Part shown: piece after piece, positions 58,933-64,000 of the stretch
Layout: each line of letters opens with the position of its first letter
Numbering within the stretch: the stretch's first letter is position 1
Assembly: GCF_021134715.1 (NCBI RefSeq)
Contig: NC_060028.1
Span: 1,448,501-1,512,500 of the forward strand
Source: Daphnia pulex
Taxonomy: Eukaryota; Arthropoda; Branchiopoda; Diplostraca; Daphniidae
Length of the DNA stretch: 64,000 nt
Direction of reading: 5' to 3'
Translations under genes and position numbers: made by a program
Notes under the pieces: generated by a model
What the model was told of the DNA's origin: nothing
What the model saw: the letters and a program-made list of their open reading frames with translations, nothing else
Databases searched by the model: none

Positions 58933-59982
58933 TTCCTGATTTTTACAGGTTTTTTTGTTTTCCTCTTTATCCTCGCGGAAGTAGGGAAATACCAACCAGC
59001 AGCGTCGTCGACAAAGTTCCAACTGAAAATTCGGAATCTCAGACTCAGAAAAGAGAAACGAAAACTCTTCAGAATATTACAAGACCTCAGGGGATAGTTA
59101 AACATTATTCTTCTTTGGGAAATGGGAGGAAAGCCATTTACTCAAGCCTTGGGCGTCTATGCCTAATATAATATAGCTACACACATTTTCTCCTTTACTT
59201 ATTAGGGTTTCTTACGCAACCTTTACCCAACGTCGTCTCTCTTTAATTTATGACTGTCACGTTTTTGTACTGCGTATGATGTTATGTAATACTTGTCCGG
59301 TTCCTGAATTCTGAAACCTTTACCTCTTATTCAATTAATGATTGAATAATTCGAATTTGTTTAAGATTCGGGAATTTTAAAAATAATGTATTGAAATGTG
59401 AGCGATAGAAATAACGACTTCAAATCGAAGATTACAACGAATGTCACAACGGAAAATGTTATATAACTAAGTAGGCGTCGGCCATAAATAGCGTCACGCT
59501 ATTGGAGAATGAACAAAGAAGCAATCACTCGTAGCAGATGAGATGTAACGTAAAATAAGAAGTGCAACAACACAGCTTTAAGAAACAATGATATTCTACC
59601 CTTCAGTTTTACTCGTCTATTGTTGTATAATATTATTGTTGTAATTTAGTTATAAAGTGATCGGCATTGCTGAGAAATATTCCACAGGTTTCCTGGTTTC
59701 CCATGGTCGTTGGCTAATCCCCTTAGAAATTTTAACTGCCTGTTTTGTTTCAAAATTGAAAATGATTAATGCTCCTTTAACCGGGTTCGTTTATTTCCTA
59801 GGTGAAAATTTTACTACAAAAATATTAAGTATGATAATGGTCAAAAATGTTAAAACAGCAATTGTCACATTTCAACCCACCCCAAAATAAGACCAAATAT
59901 AAATTATTTTGATTATGAAGACACGAAATACAAAAGTGGACGTGAGGCACAACAATTTTGATAATACTGCCTTTTTTCTTCG
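58933..59982. other. Intergenic
   Basis: About 1 kb, no supported gene. A 77-codon plus-strand frame at 59657-59890 is without features. Confidence 0.5.
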
Positions 59983-62900
59983 TTACATCTTCAAACTCTC
60001 CAGTCCATCTTCAAATCCGAGTTCTTTTAGCTGCTGTTCGGCGTCGTAGAGGACGTCGAAAACTTTTTGAGTCAAAAACGAGTTTCCGTGAAGGGCGATC
60101 TTGTTCAGCTGCTGGATGCATCGCCAGGTCGATTGGAAATGCTCCAGCATGATCGTTCCGTTTTCGACGAGGTCATTTTGCAGCACTTTCACCAATTCTT
60201 GCCCATTCGATCTGATTTTTTTCCACTTCATTTCAGCTTCGTATCTCTGATTGGCGGGGTTCGTGAAGTCCGTCGGCTCCTTTTTCACGTACACCCATCG
60301 GTAGGGCTGATTGGAGTGCATGCTCCAGCTGCATTTCCCAGGGCAAACGGAGCAGCTTTCCAAAACGATCGCCTCGGTGACGTCTGGGGAATAAACCTTG
60401 TCTTTCTTGACGAACGAATTGTGGCACGTGACAAAGCACTGATTGCAATTGATCATGTACTGGCCGGGCGGAAGTTCCACTTTTTGCGTCAATTCGACAG
60501 GGAAAGTTTCTTCGACTTCTGCGGTCGGAGGGATCTGCGCTTGGCAGAAAGTGATCATTTTCTTCGTTTTGTTGATTTCTTCCATCTTCACCGAAACGGT
60601 TTCAATGAGCGACTGGAGTCCATCCAGCATTGCTTCCATGTGTTTCCTCTCTTCTAAAACTTGTCTGGTGAGCGACAGCGATTTCGTTTCCTTCTTGGCT
60701 AGTGCGACGAAGAAACGCTGGATACCATCCTGCCATTTGCAATTATCGCCGAAATAATCCGTCGGCATCCAGCAGTTGTTGTTGTCTTTGACATCGTTGC
60801 CGAAGATAGACAGTAAGTAGTGTTGATTGCCGTCGGCCTCGACATGACAGATCATGTCCAGCTCTTGGACGCCTCCCTCGTCTTCGAAAAACTCGAGGAA
60901 CATTTTGGCTATATTCTGGTCTCTGAAAAGTTGAGAGTCATCGGAGTTGGCGTCGTAGGTGGGCATGGTGATGATTGTCAACGAATAGGTGACACGGAAT
61001 CCGCATGAGTGGTGGATGTCGTAGACCTTGATGCAGTTGCTCTGGCTGGCCGGCTCCTCCTCGACCAGCTGAAAACGATAGCTGTCATTCAGGTCGACGT
61101 CAAAGATGAAGTTGATGATCCCGTTAATAAATTTCGCCTGACTCGAACTGTTGGCACCCAACACCAGGACCGTCCGGTGCTCCGCGTGAGCATCGATTTC
61201 ACCGAAAACCATTCGCTGGAACGTTGACGTTGGCTCGATCGACTTCGTCACTGGAACATCGTACACATCTATCCCTTTTTGGTTGCCTATCTTGTTGGAT
61301 CGTTTGATTTGCTTCTCGGCGAAACGAACATCTTTGATCAAATCAGAGAATGTTACTGAGATATCGAAGGTGTCTTCTTCAACTGGTTGACGGCGTGAAA
61401 GGGGTCCCCATGGTCTACCATTTTTGAACGAGCCTCCTTAAAATAATAATAATGAAACTACGTAAATATATGTGGAAAACACAATAAATTCTGCATGAAA
61501 GTGAACAAAAATAACAACCGTTTCCGGCCTGTGGGTAGTTGAAAACATTGGTATCAGACGGTACTATCAATTCTTGCACAAAAGTTTCCAGAGAGCATTC
61601 CATTTCCGGCAATTCTTCGGTCTCATCACTCGCTGGATTGGTGTCCAGAGGCTCTACTATTTAAGACATAAACGAATTAGAATCTTAGTCATTAATATAA
61701 CGTTTTTCGGGTAAGGTCTGTAGTCATACCAACTAAAGGCACTTCATTTTCAGTATTTAGTAACGGCACTTGACTTTCAACATCAAGTAACGGCGGAGGC
61801 CCCAAAGATTCCAAATCAATCCTGTTTAACTCTGGAAAATCGGCATCATTAAATGTTTTTCATTTCTTTTGATAAAAATAATTACCTGATAATTGAACTG
61901 CCGACGAGTTACTTTCGGTGACGGAATCAATTAATTCCTGAATAGTTTCGCTGGTTTCACTGACGGATTTGCAAGGGACCGGAGCTCTTCGAGCTGCCCG
62001 TGCTTTTCTTCCTGGCCTTTTTGATTTGGCAACTGGCTTTTTGCACTTCTCCTTATGTCGTCGATTTGCGAACCAGACACGCACTACTTCAGTTTTCATC
62101 CGGAGAGATTCGGCCAGAGAAGTTATCGTCGCGAGTGATGGCTTGTGTTCCATGTAGAAGTGCTTCTCCAGCGCATCCTTGAGCGCTCCTTCGATCAGCG
62201 TCCGCTTCCTAGCAGGAGGGCTTGGCCAACTGGCGGAAGCAGTTTTAGCAGATGATGCCATCGATTCCTGCGCACGGTTTGGTTCTAGCGAATATTCCAT
62301 TTGAGACTGTTGACCTGAATGACTAGTTGGATTCGTGCCTAAATTTGTATTACATTTCGAAAGAAATAAAGATGCTAGAAATTAAAAAAAAAAGTCACTG
62401 TGCAGTAACAGGAGTTGCGAATGAGATATGTAAATACCATACCAACTATAGAAGTCCCATCGTGTATGTTGAATGTTCCGTCAGGGTGAAATGGTTCGAT
62501 AACAATTCCGACTGACCCTGCTTCAATAAATATAATTAGTAACGATTTTGTATCATCAATCATATGGCTTACCATTACTAGTAGACGAATTTCCAATTTC
62601 TTGTCGTGACTGTTTTGCATGCTTGTTTTCTAAAGTCATAACCGATGATGATTGTGATTCGGATGACGAGTCCGTGGTAGGACTTTCAGGACGCGATCTC
62701 TTTTGGCGCAGGCGGTAACCTGTTAATTGAGCAGTAGATGAGTTGTCCTGACTGACAGAATCAAAAAGCTTCTTAATAGAATCAGTGGATCCATAGATTA
62801 TTTCAGCACATTCCGGAATTTGTTTGGCTAACCGTGTCGTACTTCGCAAAGATACTTCATTACTACTCAGATCATCATCTAATAGTTTAGGTTTTGCAAC

Positions 62901-63138
62901 AAAAATTGAATAAAAACATTGTTTGATTATATAACTACCAAAAGTTAAGCAGGTTACAGTGACATGCAATTAAAAAGTTGTAATGGTTTCAAATTACCAC
63001 TTGAAGAGTTGTGAATATTTTTATGCCTCTGACGAGAAGTGGAGTGAAACAGAATGGGAGAATACTGGTCTTTTTCCTGTTTAGTACAAATATAGTAAGA
63101 AGAAAATATGCAATAAAAACCTGAAAATAGCTTACCAT
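59983..63138 (-). CDS. POU-type homeodomain fused to a GTPase-like pseudo-domain (gene E)
   Basis: Hand-placed exons are 63138-63136 (ATG), 63076-62998, 62878-62573, 62520-62443, 62338-61886, 61831-61730, 61656-61519 and 61436-59983. They total 2613 nt (870 aa plus stop); all introns after the second exon are phase 1. Residues about 199-255 are a POU-class homeodomain: [18 protein letters not shown], then KPSLATIT, then [15 protein letters not shown], with Ala where POU proteins have Cys before NRR. No POU-specific domain was found. A basic tail follows. From about residue 390 the sequence is paralogous to gene B after its FN3 domains, but the P-loop reads [10 protein letters not shown] (no GKS/T) and the DTPG motif is TMPTYD. 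About 50 residues including G4 are missing, so it should not bind GTP. The coiled region and most of the cysteine cluster (C-x2-C-x3-C ... C-x2-C-x3-C-x4-H) remain. Two separate genes is the main alternative. Confidence 0.7.
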
Positions 63139-63159
63139 TTCTTGGGAAACGTCTGTCTG

Positions 63160-64000
63160 ATAACATAAAAATCAAACTGGATATCAATTCTGTGCAGTGG
63201 GAAGGCAATTCAGAAAAATTCTATTTGTCTTCAACATTGAACATGTAACAAAACCAAATATTCACGTGGCGTCTGCATAAATATAACAAATGTAATATAA
63301 CATAGGAGTTAGGACACGTAATGATCGAATTACAGGTGTCAAAATTATCGTTTCTTCTAACTTTTCAATTGAAATAATTATTATTGATTATTTCAAGAAA
63401 AAAAATTCAATTAATAGCTGCACATTTATTTGCTGGACTGCAAAATATCAACTATTTTGAGCAAATTTAGCATAGCATTAACTGAACAAACTTGTTGATG
63501 TGGACAAGAAAACAAACAAATAAAATGCAAACGATGTCATGTATCACCCTCTGCCGACAAAATATGGCAATAGAAAAAACCAATGACGCGTCCCCTGCAA
63601 TGGCAACCTCGCGGCGGCCATATTTGGGATCACGTCGTTTTTCTATTCTGTGGATTCTTACGGGTTTTTGAGGGTCCCTTAGATTTTAGTCTGTCGTTTT
63701 ATTCTTGTTTATAATGGTAAATTTATGTTGCGCTAGTGAAATAGGGAATTGAACAGGAAATTTTTTCATGTATTTATTTTATTTTTCTGAATTCAATTTA
63801 TTTATTACCAATTATTTAGAAGTGTTGTTTACATTTTCCGGGGAATAATTGCGAGCCCGAAGGGGAAAGCTAATAATCGCATACGCAGAAAAAAAAACCA
63901 TGTCACCAAAAAAAAAACCATTACCGGACGTTTCGGCACCGACTCGTAGGTTTGTCACATTCGGCACTACCTACTACCATTTCGGCACTTTTTTTTTTAC
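63160..64000. other. Upstream of gene E; repeat-like right end
   Basis: No coding region is supported. A GC-rich patch (CCTCGCGGCGGCCATATTTG, about 63607) may be a promoter. At 63935-63992 the string TTTCGGCAC occurs twice, with a further TTCGGCAC between, beside A-rich and T-rich runs. This may be the end of a mobile element cut by the window edge. Confidence 0.35.

Noticed and set aside
62375-62620. Independent small proteins in the 62-63 kb region
   Set aside because: Their meaningful parts are better explained as short phase-1 exons of gene E flanked by consensus splice sites.

Overview
The window reads as animal nuclear DNA, most likely from a crustacean such as Daphnia (inferred from gene families and style). 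Genes are split by many short GT-AG introns of about 60-75 bp, spacers are AT-rich, and there is a eukaryotic tRNA-Ser, a FHA/HDAC gene, an S1 protease, GT92 glycosyltransferases and several transposable elements. No species can be proven from the sequence alone.

Layout. 1-3.4 kb holds a decayed LTR-retroelement remnant on the minus strand. 3.9-5.9 kb is a DUF4806-like gene with a 30-bp coding tandem repeat, probably decayed. 8.0-8.4 kb is a relic of HDAC exons, next to a hAT transposase (8.6-10.3 kb) whose 3' end is duplicated as a near-perfect inverted repeat. 12.1-15.1 kb is an eleven-exon gene joining an FHA domain, a coiled coil and an HDAC6-like deacetylase domain. 15.8-17.4 kb is a secreted S1 serine protease. 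19-25 kb is a tandem array of four small six-cysteine LysM-like genes with repeated promoter blocks.

25.5-50.9 kb is the most striking part: five genes (here called H, A, B, C, D) whose N-termini match the stonustoxin (SNTX) branch of the perforin-like superfamily. H and C stop after the SNTX part. A and B add two fibronectin III domains, an AIG1/septin-like GTPase and a cysteine cluster. D adds the GTPase and cysteine cluster without clear FN3. A gag-only LTR element with identical LTRs sits in the first coding exon of A. A sixth relative (E, 60.0-63.1 kb) has no SNTX head: seven in-frame splice junctions link a POU-type homeodomain to a GTPase-like module that has lost its nucleotide-binding motifs but keeps most of the cysteine cluster.

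Between D and E lie tRNA-Ser(GCT), two head-to-head GT92 glycosyltransferase paralogues and a METTL7/TMT1-like methyltransferase.

The SNTX-GTPase set, the LysM-like peptides and the secreted protease could together be an immune or barrier-defence neighbourhood; that is inference. For E, FHA-HDAC, B, C, D, H, both GT92 genes and the protease I placed splice sites by hand, and the summed exon lengths divide by three in every case. Transcript data are still needed to confirm the models.
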